A DNA stretch of 23,673 nt. Origin: Bordetella parapertussis (lineage in GTDB: Bacteria > Pseudomonadota > Gammaproteobacteria > Burkholderiales > SG8-39). The stretch lies in assembly GCA_945906975.1 (NCBI GenBank), contig CAMDRY010000012.1, forward strand, positions 1-23,673. Reading direction: 5' to 3'. Below the pieces are notes generated by a model. It was given only the letters and a program-made list of their open reading frames with translations. It was not told the origin of the DNA and made no database searches. Positions 7,586 to 15,319 of this stretch are shown one piece after another; the first letter of the stretch is position 1, and each line of letters begins with the position of its first letter. Both the position numbers and the translations under genes were made by a program.

Positions 7586-9601
7586 TCAGCCTTGCAGCAC
7601 GGCCTTCACAGCCCGGACCACATTTTCAGCGGTAAAACCAAAATGCTTGAATAACTCGCCGCCGGGCGCCGATTCGCCGAAGCGGTCAAGGCCTACGGCA
7701 ACCCCGTCAAGACCAACATATTTGTACCAACCTTCGGTGACGCCCGCTTCAACAGAAACGCGCGGCAGGCCGCGCGGCAGGACATCGCCCCGATAGCCCG
7801 CGTCCTGCCGGTCGAACAGGCTGGTGGAGGGCATGGAGACTACGCGCACGGCGATGCCCTCCTCTGCCAACTTGTCCTTTGCCATCATCGCCAGTTGCAG
7901 CTCGGAACCGGTGCCTATGATCACCGCCCGTGGCGAGGCCGCGTCGGCAAGCACATAGCCGCCGCGCCGGATGTTGGCGATGGCGGCGGCGTCACGCCGC
8001 TGGAAGGGCACGTTCTGGCGCGTGAAGAGCAGGCAGCTCGGGCCGTCCTTGCGCTCGGCCGCAGCCACCCAGGCCACCGCGGTCTCCACCGTGTCGCAGG
8101 GACGCCACACGTCCATGCCGGGAATGAGGCGAAGGCTGGCGGCCTGCTCGACCGACTGGTGGGTGGGACCGTCTTCGCCAAGGCCGATGGAGTCATGCGT
8201 GAAAACGAAAATATTGCGAATTTTCATCAGCGCCGCCATGCGCAACGCATTGCGCGAATAGTCGGCAAACGTCAGGAAGGTTCCCGCCTGCGGCAGGTAA
8301 CCGCCGTGCAGGGTGAGGCCGTTGGCAATGGCCGCCATGGCAAATTCGCGCACGCCGTAGTTGATGAAATTGCCGCCCGACGACGGCTTCACCACCACCG
8401 CTTCAGGCCAGTTGGTGAATACGCTGCCGGTCAGGTCTGCGGCGCCACCGATCATTTCGGGCAATACCCGCGCCAGCGCGCCGATGGCGTTTTGCGAGGC
8501 CTTGCGCGTGGCCAGTGTTTCCGCTTTTACATTCGTCTGCTCAATCAGTGCGGCGGCGGCAGCCGGCCAGGCTTGCGGCAAGTCGCCGGCGATGCGCCGT
8601 TTATATTCGGCCGCCTCAGCCGGATACGCCTTGGCATAGGCACGTGCGACACGCTGCCATTTCTTTTCCAGCCTGGCGCCCTCCGCACGGCCATCCCATG
8701 CGTCATAGACCGCCTGCGGAATTTCAAACGGCGGGTGGTTCCAGCCTATGGCGGCGCGCGTGGCGGCGACCTCGTCCGGCCCCAGTGCCTCGCCGTGCGC
8801 CTTGGCCGTGCCCGCACGCTTGGGCGAGCCCTTGCCGATCACGGTCTTGCAGCAGATCAGGGTCGGGCGGTTTTTCTCACGCCTGGCCTTCTTGATCGCT
8901 GCGTCGACGGCGTCGATATCATGGCCGTCAACATTACGGATAACCTGCCAGCCGTAGGCCTCGAAACGCTTCGGCGTGTCGTCGGTAAACCAGCCGGCGA
9001 CCTGGCCGTCAATGGAGATGCCGTTGTCGTCGTATAACGCAATCAACTTGCCCAGTGCCAGCGTTCCGGCGAGCGAGCAGGCCTCATGGGAAATCCCTTC
9101 CATCATGCAGCCGTCACCGAGGAAGCAGTAAGTGAAGTGATTGACCAGCTCGAGGCCCGGCTTGTTGAATTCCGCGGCAAGCAGCTTTTCCGCCAACGCC
9201 ATGCCCACGGCGTTGGCGATGCCCTGCCCAAGCGGGCCGGTGGTCGTCTCCACGCCCGGCGTGACGCCATGTTCGGGGTGTCCCGGCGTTTTGGAGTGCA
9301 GCTTGCGAAAGTTGCGCAACTCGGACATCGGCAAGTCATAACCGGTCAGATGCAGCAACGAATAAATGAGCATCGATCCGTGCCCGTTCGAAAGCACGAA
9401 GCGATCGCGGTCAGCCCAGGCCGGGTTGGCCGGGTTGTGGCTAAGGTGGCGGTTCCACAGCGCGACGGCGATGTCAGCCATGCCCATGGGCATGCCCGGA
9501 TGGCCGGAATTGGCGGCCTGGACGGCGTCCATGGCCAGGGCGCGAATGGCGTTGGCGAGATCTTTGCCCGCAACGCCGGGCGCAACAGCAGGATTGGTCA
9601 T
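7586..9601 (-). CDS. tkt: Transketolase
   Basis: This thiamin-diphosphate enzyme moves two-carbon ketol units between sugar phosphates in the pentose phosphate pathway (and the Calvin cycle where present). The 671 residues are normal for a bacterial transketolase. The N-terminal pyrophosphate domain carries '[20 protein letters not shown]', '[14 protein letters not shown]', and the metal/ThDP motif '[13 protein letters not shown]' with '[10 protein letters not shown]'. The pyrimidine domain carries '[20 protein letters not shown]', which holds the activating Glu. The C-terminal domain has '[16 protein letters not shown]' and 'FGFTAENV'. It is the first gene of the tkt-gap-pgk-pyk block and is divergent from the dehydrogenase at 9770. 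No RuBisCO genes are in the window, so a Calvin-cycle role is not indicated. Confidence 0.97.
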   Translation of the reverse strand: MTNPAVAPGVAGKDLANAIRALAMDAVQAANSGHPGMPMGMADIAVALWNRHLSHNPANPAWADRDRFVLSNGHGSMLIYSLLHLTGYDLPMSELRNFRKLHSKTPGHPEHGVTPGVETTTGPLGQGIANAVGMALAEKLLAAEFNKPGLELVNHFTYCFLGDGCMMEGISHEACSLAGTLALGKLIALYDDNGISIDGQVAGWFTDDTPKRFEAYGWQVIRNVDGHDIDAVDAAIKKARREKNRPTLICCKTVIGKGSPKRAGTAKAHGEALGPDEVAATRAAIGWNHPPFEIPQAVYDAWDGRAEGARLEKKWQRVARAYAKAYPAEAAEYKRRIAGDLPQAWPAAAAALIEQTNVKAETLATRKASQNAIGALARVLPEMIGGAADLTGSVFTNWPEAVVVKPSSGGNFINYGVREFAMAAIANGLTLHGGYLPQAGTFLTFADYSRNALRMAALMKIRNIFVFTHDSIGLGEDGPTHQSVEQAASLRLIPGMDVWRPCDTVETAVAWVAAAERKDGPSCLLFTRQNVPFQRRDAAAIANIRRGGYVLADAASPRAVIIGTGSELQLAMMAKDKLAEEGIAVRVVSMPSTSLFDRQDAGYRGDVLPRGLPRVSVEAGVTEGWYKYVGLDGVAVGLDRFGESAPGGELFKHFGFTAENVVRAVKAVLQG

Positions 9602-9651
9602 GATGGCAGGGTGCGGGCGCTTACAAGAGTTTGCGGTGGATGGTGCGGGGA

Positions 9652-9679
9652 AATTTATTCGTTATGTCATGCGGCTCAA
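9652..9679 (-). promoter_or_regulatory. Candidate promoter of the tkt-gap-pgk-pyk block
   Basis: On the minus strand TTGAGC (9674-9679) and TAAATT (9652-9657) are 16 bases apart, each matching 4/6 of the -35 and -10 consensus. It lies about 50 bases before the tkt ATG, in the AT-richest part of the 168-base divergent gap. Confidence 0.35.
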
Positions 9680-9681
9680 CT

Positions 9682-9687
9682 TATAAT
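9682..9687 (+). promoter_or_regulatory. TATAAT -10 element for the 9770 gene
   Basis: A perfect TATAAT lies 82 bases before the start codon at 9770, in the divergent gap. No good -35 is found 16-18 bases upstream (the best is TTCGTT), so the promoter may be activator-dependent. If used, the leader is about 76 bases. Confidence 0.4.
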
Positions 9688-9769
9688 TATCGGTCAATTG
9701 AGGGGCTTTGGCTATCGGGCCAGAACACCACCCCGCACCCGTACTGCATTCCCACGCAAGGAGAACAAG

Positions 9770-10642
9770 ATGGCAAAACTGGCATTTATCGGACTGGGCG
9801 TAATGGGCTTTCCCATGGCCGGGCACCTGGTCGCCAAGGGCGGGCACGAAGTCACGGTCTTCAACCGCACCCGCGCCAAGGCCGATGCCTGGGTGGCCAA
9901 ATTCGGTGGCAAAGCCGTCGCCACGCCAGCTGAGGCGTCCAAGGGCGCTGAAATTATTTTTTGCTGCGTCGGTGACGATCCTGACCTGCGCGAAGTCATG
10001 TTGGGCACGAACGGCGTGTTCAGCGGCGCCGGCAAGGGGGCCATCATTGTCGATCACACCACCGCCTCGGCCAAGATCGCGCGCGAATTGTCCGCCGAAG
10101 CCGAGCAGCGCGGCTTCAAATTTCTGGACGCACCGGTCTCGGGCGGCCAGGCCGGCGCGGAAAACGGCGCGCTGACAGTCATGGTGGGCGGCGACGCCGC
10201 GGCGTTCGAGATTGCCATGCCGGTGATGATGCATTTCTCCAAGGCGGTGACGCTGATGGGCGCGTCCGGATCAGGGCAGCTTGCCAAAATGGTGAACCAG
10301 ATCTGCATCGCCGGGCTGGTGCAGGCCCTGTCGGAGGGCATCAACTTCGCGCAAAAAGCCGGGCTCGACGCCAAGCTGCTGATCGATGTCATCTCCAAGG
10401 GTGCCGCGCAGTCGTGGCAAATGGAGAACCGCGGCAAGACCATGGTTGATGACAAATTCGAATTCGGTTTCGCCGTCGACTGGATGCGCAAGGACCTGCG
10501 CATCGCCATGGAACAGGCGAAAGAGATCGGCGCGCCCCTGCCGGTTACGGAGCAAGTGGACCGGTTCTATGGCGAAGTGCAAAAGCTTGGCGGCAACCGC
10601 TGGGACACTTCCAGCCTGATCAGGCGTTTCCGGAAAACCTGA
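9770..10642 (+). CDS. NAD(P)-dependent oxidoreductase of the 3-hydroxyisobutyrate dehydrogenase family
   Basis: This 290-residue beta-hydroxyacid dehydrogenase is of the kind that includes tartronate-semialdehyde reductase and 3-hydroxyisobutyrate dehydrogenase. The start is ATG at 9770 behind AAGGAGAACAAG; the frame stays open upstream but is not protein-like there. It shows the nucleotide loop 'FIGLGVMGFPMAGHL' (8-20) and 'FNRTRAK' after the second strand, where Arg33-Thr34 usually favours NADP. It also shows the substrate loop 'DAPVSGGQAGAENGALTVMVGG' (120-141) and the catalytic segment 'GSGQLAKMVNQI' with Lys173 and Asn176. The C-terminal helical domain is complete. It is divergent from tkt and 29 bases before nudC. 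No neighbour fixes the substrate, so it is left general. Confidence 0.93.
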   Translation: MAKLAFIGLGVMGFPMAGHLVAKGGHEVTVFNRTRAKADAWVAKFGGKAVATPAEASKGAEIIFCCVGDDPDLREVMLGTNGVFSGAGKGAIIVDHTTASAKIARELSAEAEQRGFKFLDAPVSGGQAGAENGALTVMVGGDAAAFEIAMPVMMHFSKAVTLMGASGSGQLAKMVNQICIAGLVQALSEGINFAQKAGLDAKLLIDVISKGAAQSWQMENRGKTMVDDKFEFGFAVDWMRKDLRIAMEQAKEIGAPLPVTEQVDRFYGEVQKLGGNRWDTSSLIRRFRKT

Positions 10643-10671
10643 CCCGCCCGCGCGACCGGCGGCAAACCACC

Positions 10672-11520
10672 ATGATGCCCTTCTCAGCACCGCAAGCCTA
10701 TGTGGCGGGCATTTGCGCGCCGGAACAGCTTGCGGACAAGGTGCAATGGTTTGTGTTTCGCAACACGGAACTGCTCGTGGCCGAGGCGCATTTCTCGCTA
10801 CCGGCAGAACCGCAAGCGCTGGGTCTTGAACTGCTGCGCAGCCAATACCTTGGCCTTCTGGGCGACAAGCACTGCTTTTCCTGCGAGGTGCAGGCCGAAG
10901 CTGCGGCGCCTGCAGGCTGGGCGTTCAGCGGATTGCGCGCCCTGTTCGGGCAGATCGACGACGCCTGCTTCGCCCTCGCCGGACGCGCCCTGCAGATTGT
11001 CGACTGGGATCGCACCCATCAGTATTGCGGCAGTTGCGGCACGCCGACGCTCATGCGCACCGATGAGCGCTCACGCCAGTGCCCCGCCTGCCAGCTGACT
11101 TTTTATCCGCGCATCGCCCCCGCTGTCATGGCACTCATCAGGCGCGGCGACAGCATCCTGCTGGCGCGCTCACCGCGTTTTCCCGAAGGCATGTACAGCG
11201 CGCTTGCCGGTTTTGTCGAGCCAGGCGAAACACTGGAGCAATGCCTCGCGCGCGAGGTATTCGAAGAGGTCGGCATCCGGATCGGCAACCCCCGCTATTT
11301 CGCCAGCCAGCCCTGGCCCTTCCCGCACTCGCTAATGATCGCTTTCGTCGCCGACCACGAAAGCGGTGAAATCGCCATGGACGGCGTCGAGATCGTCGCC
11401 GCAGAATGGTTCAATATCTCCTCTTTACCACGACTACCTGCTAAAATAAGCATCGCTCGAAATCTGATCGACGCGGTGGTTGAAGAAATGAAGCGGGAGA
11501 TGTTCGCATCTCAGTCGTAG
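10672..11520 (+). CDS. nudC: NAD(+)/NADH pyrophosphatase NudC (Nudix hydrolase)
   Basis: NudC hydrolyses NADH to NMNH and AMP; in E. coli it also removes NAD caps from RNA 5' ends. The 282-residue protein has a divergent N-terminal domain and then a zinc ribbon with Cys119/Cys122 ('YCGSCG') and Cys137/Cys140 ('CPAC'). 'YPRIAPAVMALI' follows. The Nudix box 'GFVEPGETLEQCLAREVFEEVGI' (180-202) carries the metal-binding Glu residues of REVFEE. The NudC-specific signature 'SQPWPFPHSLM' (212-222) separates it from other Nudix enzymes. Two adjacent ATGs open the gene; the first is used here. It follows the 9770 gene by 29 bases and is probably co-transcribed with it. Confidence 0.96.
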   Translation: MMPFSAPQAYVAGICAPEQLADKVQWFVFRNTELLVAEAHFSLPAEPQALGLELLRSQYLGLLGDKHCFSCEVQAEAAAPAGWAFSGLRALFGQIDDACFALAGRALQIVDWDRTHQYCGSCGTPTLMRTDERSRQCPACQLTFYPRIAPAVMALIRRGDSILLARSPRFPEGMYSALAGFVEPGETLEQCLAREVFEEVGIRIGNPRYFASQPWPFPHSLMIAFVADHESGEIAMDGVEIVAAEWFNISSLPRLPAKISIARNLIDAVVEEMKREMFASQS

Positions 11521-11593
11521 AGCCGGTAAAAATACAGAATCGAAAAGATTCGCAGCAACACGGGCTCGCCAACATTACGGGGATTTATGCAAA

Positions 11594-12844
11594 TTGAAGG
11601 GTCTCCATCTTGTCGCCAACCTGTACCGCTGCGAAGGGGATGCGCGGTTCCTCACTGACTCGGCGCTGCTGCGTCAGTTTTGCCTCGACACGGTCATCGA
11701 ATCGGGTCTGACCGTAGTCGGAGACCTGTTCCACCAGTTTGAAGGTGGCGGCGTTACCGGGGCAGTCGTCCTCGCCGAGTCGCATCTCGCCATCCACACC
11801 TGGCCCGAACTCAACAGCGTCACCCTCGACGTTTACGTCTGTAATTACACTCAGGACAACGGCGCAAAAGCGCGTGCCGTACTGGATGCGTTCATGACCT
11901 TGTACGCGCCCGGCGATTACGTCCGCCATGACGTTCCGCGCGACGAGCAGTTCCTGTACGAGTGGCTGAACAAGGATTATGGCTTCTTTCTGCGATCCTC
12001 TGGCCGTATCGCCGACAGCCGTACGGCATTCCAACACCTGGAAGTTCACGACACACCGCAATTCGGCAAGCTGTTCCGCCTCGACGACTGCTTCATGACA
12101 TCCGAGCGGGACGAATTCTATTACCACGAAAACCTTATCCACCCCGCGCTCACCGCGCACGATGCGCCCAAGACCGTGCTGATCATCGGCGGCGGCGACG
12201 GCGGATCCAGCGAAGAGGCACTTAAGCACCCTTCAATCGAACAGGTGACGATGGTCGAACTCGACGAAAAAGTCGTCGATATCGCCAAAGAACATCTACA
12301 AAAAGTCCATAACGGTGTATTCGACAATCCCAAGTTGCGCGTCATCATCGACGACGGCCTGAAATTCGTCACTCGGACTCGGCAAAAATACGATCTCATC
12401 GTACTCGACCTGCCCGACCCCATAGGTCCGGCGGCGGCCCTGTACGAAGCGGCGTTTTTTGCCGACTGCAAGCGCATTCTGGCCCCCGGTGGCGTGCTCA
12501 CCCTGCACATGGGCTCACCCGTATCGCGTCCCGAGCATGTGCGCGACATTTACCGACGCCTTGCCGCCGAGTTCGCCATCGTAAAACCCTGCGTCATGTT
12601 TATTCCGCTTTATGGCACGCTCTGGTCAATGGCTGTGTGCTCCGACACGCTGGACCCGACCGCCGTTGCCGGCGCAGAAATTGACAAGCGCATCCTGCGC
12701 CGCGGAATCGACCAACTGCAGTACTACAACGGGGCAACACACCACGCCGTGTTCGCCCTGCCCAATTTCGTTCGCGACCTCACCGTGGGGCAGCGCACAT
12801 CGCCCACCTTGGTTGGCAAGCAACGGGCGGCAGGCGGCAAGTAA
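11594..12844 (+). CDS. Fused S-adenosylmethionine decarboxylase-spermidine synthase
   Basis: One 416-residue protein carries both steps from putrescine to spermidine. Residues 1-115 are a bacterial pyruvoyl AdoMet decarboxylase: 'GLHLVANLYRC', 'GVTGAVVLAESHLAIHTWPE' with cleavage before Ser63, His68, and Cys83 in 'LDVYVCNY'. These positions equal those I recall for the Thermotoga maritima enzyme. Residues 120-400 are a spermidine synthase: 'DYGFFLRSSGRI', 'ERDEFYYHENLIHPAL', the decarboxylated-AdoMet site 'IIGGGDGGSSEEALKH' (197-212), 'MVELDEKVV', 'IDDGLKFV' and the catalytic-loop 'LDLPDPIGPA'. The start is TTG at 11594, 10 bases after GGGGA. No ATG or GTG exists in this frame between the nudC stop and 11594. 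An ATG at 11587 is in another frame and ends after 23 codons. It is convergent with dadA. Confidence 0.93.
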   Translation: MKGLHLVANLYRCEGDARFLTDSALLRQFCLDTVIESGLTVVGDLFHQFEGGGVTGAVVLAESHLAIHTWPELNSVTLDVYVCNYTQDNGAKARAVLDAFMTLYAPGDYVRHDVPRDEQFLYEWLNKDYGFFLRSSGRIADSRTAFQHLEVHDTPQFGKLFRLDDCFMTSERDEFYYHENLIHPALTAHDAPKTVLIIGGGDGGSSEEALKHPSIEQVTMVELDEKVVDIAKEHLQKVHNGVFDNPKLRVIIDDGLKFVTRTRQKYDLIVLDLPDPIGPAAALYEAAFFADCKRILAPGGVLTLHMGSPVSRPEHVRDIYRRLAAEFAIVKPCVMFIPLYGTLWSMAVCSDTLDPTAVAGAEIDKRILRRGIDQLQYYNGATHHAVFALPNFVRDLTVGQRTSPTLVGKQRAAGGK

Positions 12845-12857
12845 GCGCCGTGCCCCC

Positions 12858-12888
12858 GGCGGCTTCCGCGCTATTTTAGCGCGCCGCC
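12858..12888. terminator. Hairpin between convergent speDE fusion and dadA
   Basis: CGCGCTA (12867-12873) and TAGCGCG (12877-12883) pair around TTT. After a CTTC bulge an outer GGCGG/CCGCC (12858-12862 / 12884-12888) extends the stem. It is 14 bases after the fusion gene's stop and 43 bases beyond the dadA stop. Neither side has a U-tract, so it may end transcription weakly or only protect both mRNAs. Confidence 0.5.
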
Positions 12889-12931
12889 ACCACCCGCTTT
12901 GGTGACAGCAACCTGGTGGCAACAACAGGCT

Positions 12932-14179
12932 TTAGCAAAAGCCGAAACCTAGCTGTGGCTGACGACCGCTGATGATATCGGCCAGCGCGTGCCCAGACCC
13001 GCACGCCATGGTCCAGCCAAGGGTGCCGTGCCCGGTGTTCAGAAACAGGTTGGCAAACCGGGTGCGGCCGATTAGCGGTCGGTTCGAGGGCGTAGCCGGC
13101 CGCAAGCCGGCCCAGCACTGCGCCGCGTCGGCACGTCCGGCTTGCGGAAACAGCTCCTGGGAGCGCTTGATCAGCGCCTCGCAACGCACCCTGCTGATAT
13201 CGGTATTGTAGCCGTTGAGCTCCGCTGTTCCGGCCACTCGCAGCCGGTCTCCCAGTCGCGAAAAGACGATTTTTCGTTCGTGATCGGTCAGGCTGAGTCG
13301 CGGCGCCACATCGCCTTCGGCGAGCGGCAGCGTGACCGAATAACCCTTCACCGGATAGACCGGCAGGCAAAGGCCCAGCGGCGACGCCAACCTGGGCGAA
13401 TAGCTGCCCAGCGCCAGTACGTAGGTGTCGGCGTCAAAAATTTTCCGCCCGCCCCCAACAAGCACCTGCACGCCGGCAATTTTTCCGTCCTCCGCAATCA
13501 GCCGCTCAATGCTGCAATTCCAGTGAAAGTCCACCCCGCGCGCAGCCGCCATCGCCGCCAGCGATTGGGTAAAAGCGAAAGCGTCGCCGGATTCGTCCGA
13601 TGCGGCATACATGCCGCCATACAAACGCGCGCGCGTATGCGCCAGCGCCGGCTCGATGGCAACGCATTCATCCGGAGCAAGCAAACGAGCCTCGAGACCC
13701 ATTCCGTTCAGCAAAGCGGCCTCATGGCGCGCGCGCTCAAACAGTCGCGGCTCGGTGTAAAAATGCAAAATACCCCGGGTATTCTGCCCGTAGGCTATTC
13801 CTGTCTCGAGGCGCAATTGCTGAAGGCGCTCGCGGCTGTAAAGGGCGAGTGCGAAGGCCTGCCGGGTATTTGAGCGGCTGCGCCAAGGCAGGCATTCCAG
13901 CAAAAAACGCGCACCCCACAGCCATTGTGCAATATCGGCGCGCGGACGGAATAGCAGCGGCGCATCCTCACGCCCCAACCACTGCATAAGCTTTAGCGGC
14001 GCGCTGGGATTGGCCCAGGGTTCTGCATGACTCACCGATATCTGGCCGCCATTGGCGAAGCTCGTCTCCATCCCCGCCCCGGGCTGACGCTCAAGCACCG
14101 AAACCTTATGGCCGGCCGCCGCGAGATACCAGGCGCTCGCAACACCGACAACCCCGGCACCCAGCACAATGACCCTCAT
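12932..14179 (-). CDS. dadA: D-amino acid dehydrogenase, small subunit (DadA family)
   Basis: This FAD-dependent dehydrogenase oxidises D-amino acids, typically D-alanine to pyruvate and ammonia, passing electrons to the respiratory chain from the membrane's inner face. The 415-residue length fits DadA. The N-terminal FAD fold 'MRVIVLGAGVVGVASAWYLAAAG' has Gly7, Gly9 and Gly12, with Glu30 binding the ribose. 'SFANGGQISVSHAEPWANP' is the DadA signature. Also seen are 'YPVKGYSVTLPL', 'WAGLRPATPSNRPLIG' and, near the end, 'LFLNTGHGTLGWTMACGSG', which closes on the flavin. The ATG at 14179 has GGAAG about 10 bases upstream. No alanine racemase (dadX) lies next to it here. Terminators on both sides suggest a single-gene transcript. 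Confidence 0.95.
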   Translation of the reverse strand: MRVIVLGAGVVGVASAWYLAAAGHKVSVLERQPGAGMETSFANGGQISVSHAEPWANPSAPLKLMQWLGREDAPLLFRPRADIAQWLWGARFLLECLPWRSRSNTRQAFALALYSRERLQQLRLETGIAYGQNTRGILHFYTEPRLFERARHEAALLNGMGLEARLLAPDECVAIEPALAHTRARLYGGMYAASDESGDAFAFTQSLAAMAAARGVDFHWNCSIERLIAEDGKIAGVQVLVGGGRKIFDADTYVLALGSYSPRLASPLGLCLPVYPVKGYSVTLPLAEGDVAPRLSLTDHERKIVFSRLGDRLRVAGTAELNGYNTDISRVRCEALIKRSQELFPQAGRADAAQCWAGLRPATPSNRPLIGRTRFANLFLNTGHGTLGWTMACGSGHALADIISGRQPQLGFGFC

Positions 14180-14227
14180 AACTTAAGCTTCCAGTCTCCC
14201 GGCGAGTGTGCGTCGCCATGCATAAGA

Positions 14228-14258
14228 AAAGGGGCAGCGCCTTTCGGCCTGCCCCTTT
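14228..14258 (-). terminator. Intrinsic terminator after the FAH-family hydrolase gene
   Basis: AAAGGGGCAG (14228-14237) and CTGCCCCTTT (14249-14258) form a perfect 10-bp stem, and the loop can fold further through GCC/GGC. Read on the minus strand the stem is followed by a T-rich tail (CCCCTTTTCTT). It starts 21 bases beyond the hydrolase stop and isolates that gene from dadA. Confidence 0.88.
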
Positions 14259-14279
14259 GACCTGACAAACGGCGAAAAA

Positions 14280-15125
14280 TTATTTCGCTGGCACGACCTT
14301 CTGGCGCTGTTCGCCGAGCCCCTGCACACCGAGGGTAACAATATCGCCGGGCTTGAGAAACTTGGGCTCGGGCTTGATGCCCAGTCCAACGCCGGGGGGC
14401 GTGCCGGTGGTGATGATGTCGCCGGGCAACAAGGTCATGTAATTCGAGACGTGCGAAACAATTTTCGCGCAGTTGAAAATCATCGTGCGCGTGTTGCCCG
14501 TCTGCATGCGCTGGTCGTTCACGTCCAACCACATTTCGAGCGACTGCGGATCGGTTATCTCATCGGTCGTCACAAGCCAGGGGCCGATCGGACCAAAACT
14601 GTCATTGCTCTTGCCCTTGTCCCACTGGCTGGTAACAAGCTGGAATGCGCGCTCCGAAACGTCATTGACGATGCAGTATCCGGCGACATAGTTGAGCGCC
14701 TTTTCCTCGGACACATATTGCGCCTTGGTGCCGATGACGATAGCCAATTCGACCTCCCAGTCGAGCTTGGTGGAGTTGCGCGGCTGGATGATGTCGTCGT
14801 TAGGGCCGGAAATGCAGGTGGTCGCCTTCATGAACACCACCGGCTCCGAAGGGATCGGCATACCGGCTTCCTTGGCATGGTCCGAATAGTTCAAGCCGAT
14901 CGCGACAAATTTCGAAATGCCGGTGTAGGGCACACCAAGGCGCGGCTCGCCTTTTACCAGCGGCAGGGTCTCGGGCTTGATCTTTTTCAGCTTGGCCAAA
15001 CCCGCCGGCGACAGCGTTGCCTGGTCAATATTGGGCAACACATGGGACAAGTCACGCAACTGCCCCTGCGCATCGATCATGCCTGGTTTTTCGAATCCAC
15101 TCTTGCCATAGCGACACAATTTCAT
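14280..15125 (-). CDS. Fumarylacetoacetate-hydrolase-family diketo acid hydrolase
   Basis: This 281-residue FAH-fold enzyme probably cleaves a 2,4-diketo-3-deoxy sugar acid to pyruvate and a 2-hydroxy acid. The start is ATG at 15125 (MKLCRYG) with GGAG 8 bases upstream. The substrate loop 'IGLNYSDHAKEAG' (77-88) precedes the metal site: Glu124 and Glu126 in 'LDWEVELAIVIG', and Asp155 in 'VNDVSER'. 'GKSNDSFGPIGPWLVT' and 'TGTPPGVG' complete the active site. It resembles enzymes labelled ureidoglycolate lyase or 2,4-didehydro-3-deoxy-L-rhamnonate hydrolase. The first label is unlikely here because no ureide genes are present. The adjoining C4 dehydrogenase supplies exactly the diketo acid such a hydrolase needs. 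It has its own promoter and terminator. Confidence 0.9.
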   Translation of the reverse strand: MKLCRYGKSGFEKPGMIDAQGQLRDLSHVLPNIDQATLSPAGLAKLKKIKPETLPLVKGEPRLGVPYTGISKFVAIGLNYSDHAKEAGMPIPSEPVVFMKATTCISGPNDDIIQPRNSTKLDWEVELAIVIGTKAQYVSEEKALNYVAGYCIVNDVSERAFQLVTSQWDKGKSNDSFGPIGPWLVTTDEITDPQSLEMWLDVNDQRMQTGNTRTMIFNCAKIVSHVSNYMTLLPGDIITTGTPPGVGLGIKPEPKFLKPGDIVTLGVQGLGEQRQKVVPAK

Positions 15126-15164
15126 ATTTTTCTCCGAATTTTCTGCTCCCACGGACAGCGAAGG

Positions 15165-15193
15165 ATTATAGCAATCGCGCCCCGGAATCTGTA
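15165..15193 (-). promoter_or_regulatory. Promoter of the FAH-family hydrolase gene
   Basis: On the minus strand a perfect TATAAT -10 (15165-15170) is 17 bases from TACAGA (15188-15193), a 3/6 -35. The transcript would begin near 15158, giving a leader of about 33 bases with GGAG before the ATG at 15125. This allows the hydrolase to be expressed without the upstream SDR gene. Confidence 0.6.
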
Positions 15194-15298
15194 GATAAAT
15201 CGCTCACAAATCGTGCCCGTTCAGCGCAAGTTACTGTATAAAAAGAATGTTTTTAGATAAGCCCGCGCAACAGCAATACCGTATCCCGCCATACCGAT

Positions 15299-15315
15299 AA
15301 AAGCCGGCTGCGCCG
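15299..15315 (-). terminator. Weak terminator-like hairpin after the leftward SDR
   Basis: Read on the minus strand, CGGC-GCA-GCCG (15305-15315) forms a short GC stem 5 bases after the SDR stop and is followed by GGCTTTTAT. The stem is only 4 bp with one mismatch beyond it, so termination is likely partial. Confidence 0.3.
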
Positions 15316-15319
15316 CCTT

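Noticed and set aside
5813..7654. A 613-codon open frame on the plus strand across pgk and gap
   Set aside because: It lies opposite two unmistakable glycolytic genes, has low-complexity Arg/His/Gly-rich composition and no recognisable domain. It results from high GC at third codon positions.
9086..9769. N-terminal extension of the 9770 dehydrogenase back into tkt
   Set aside because: The Rossmann motif begins right after the ATG at 9770, which has a good AAGGAG. The extension is antisense to tkt and not protein-like.
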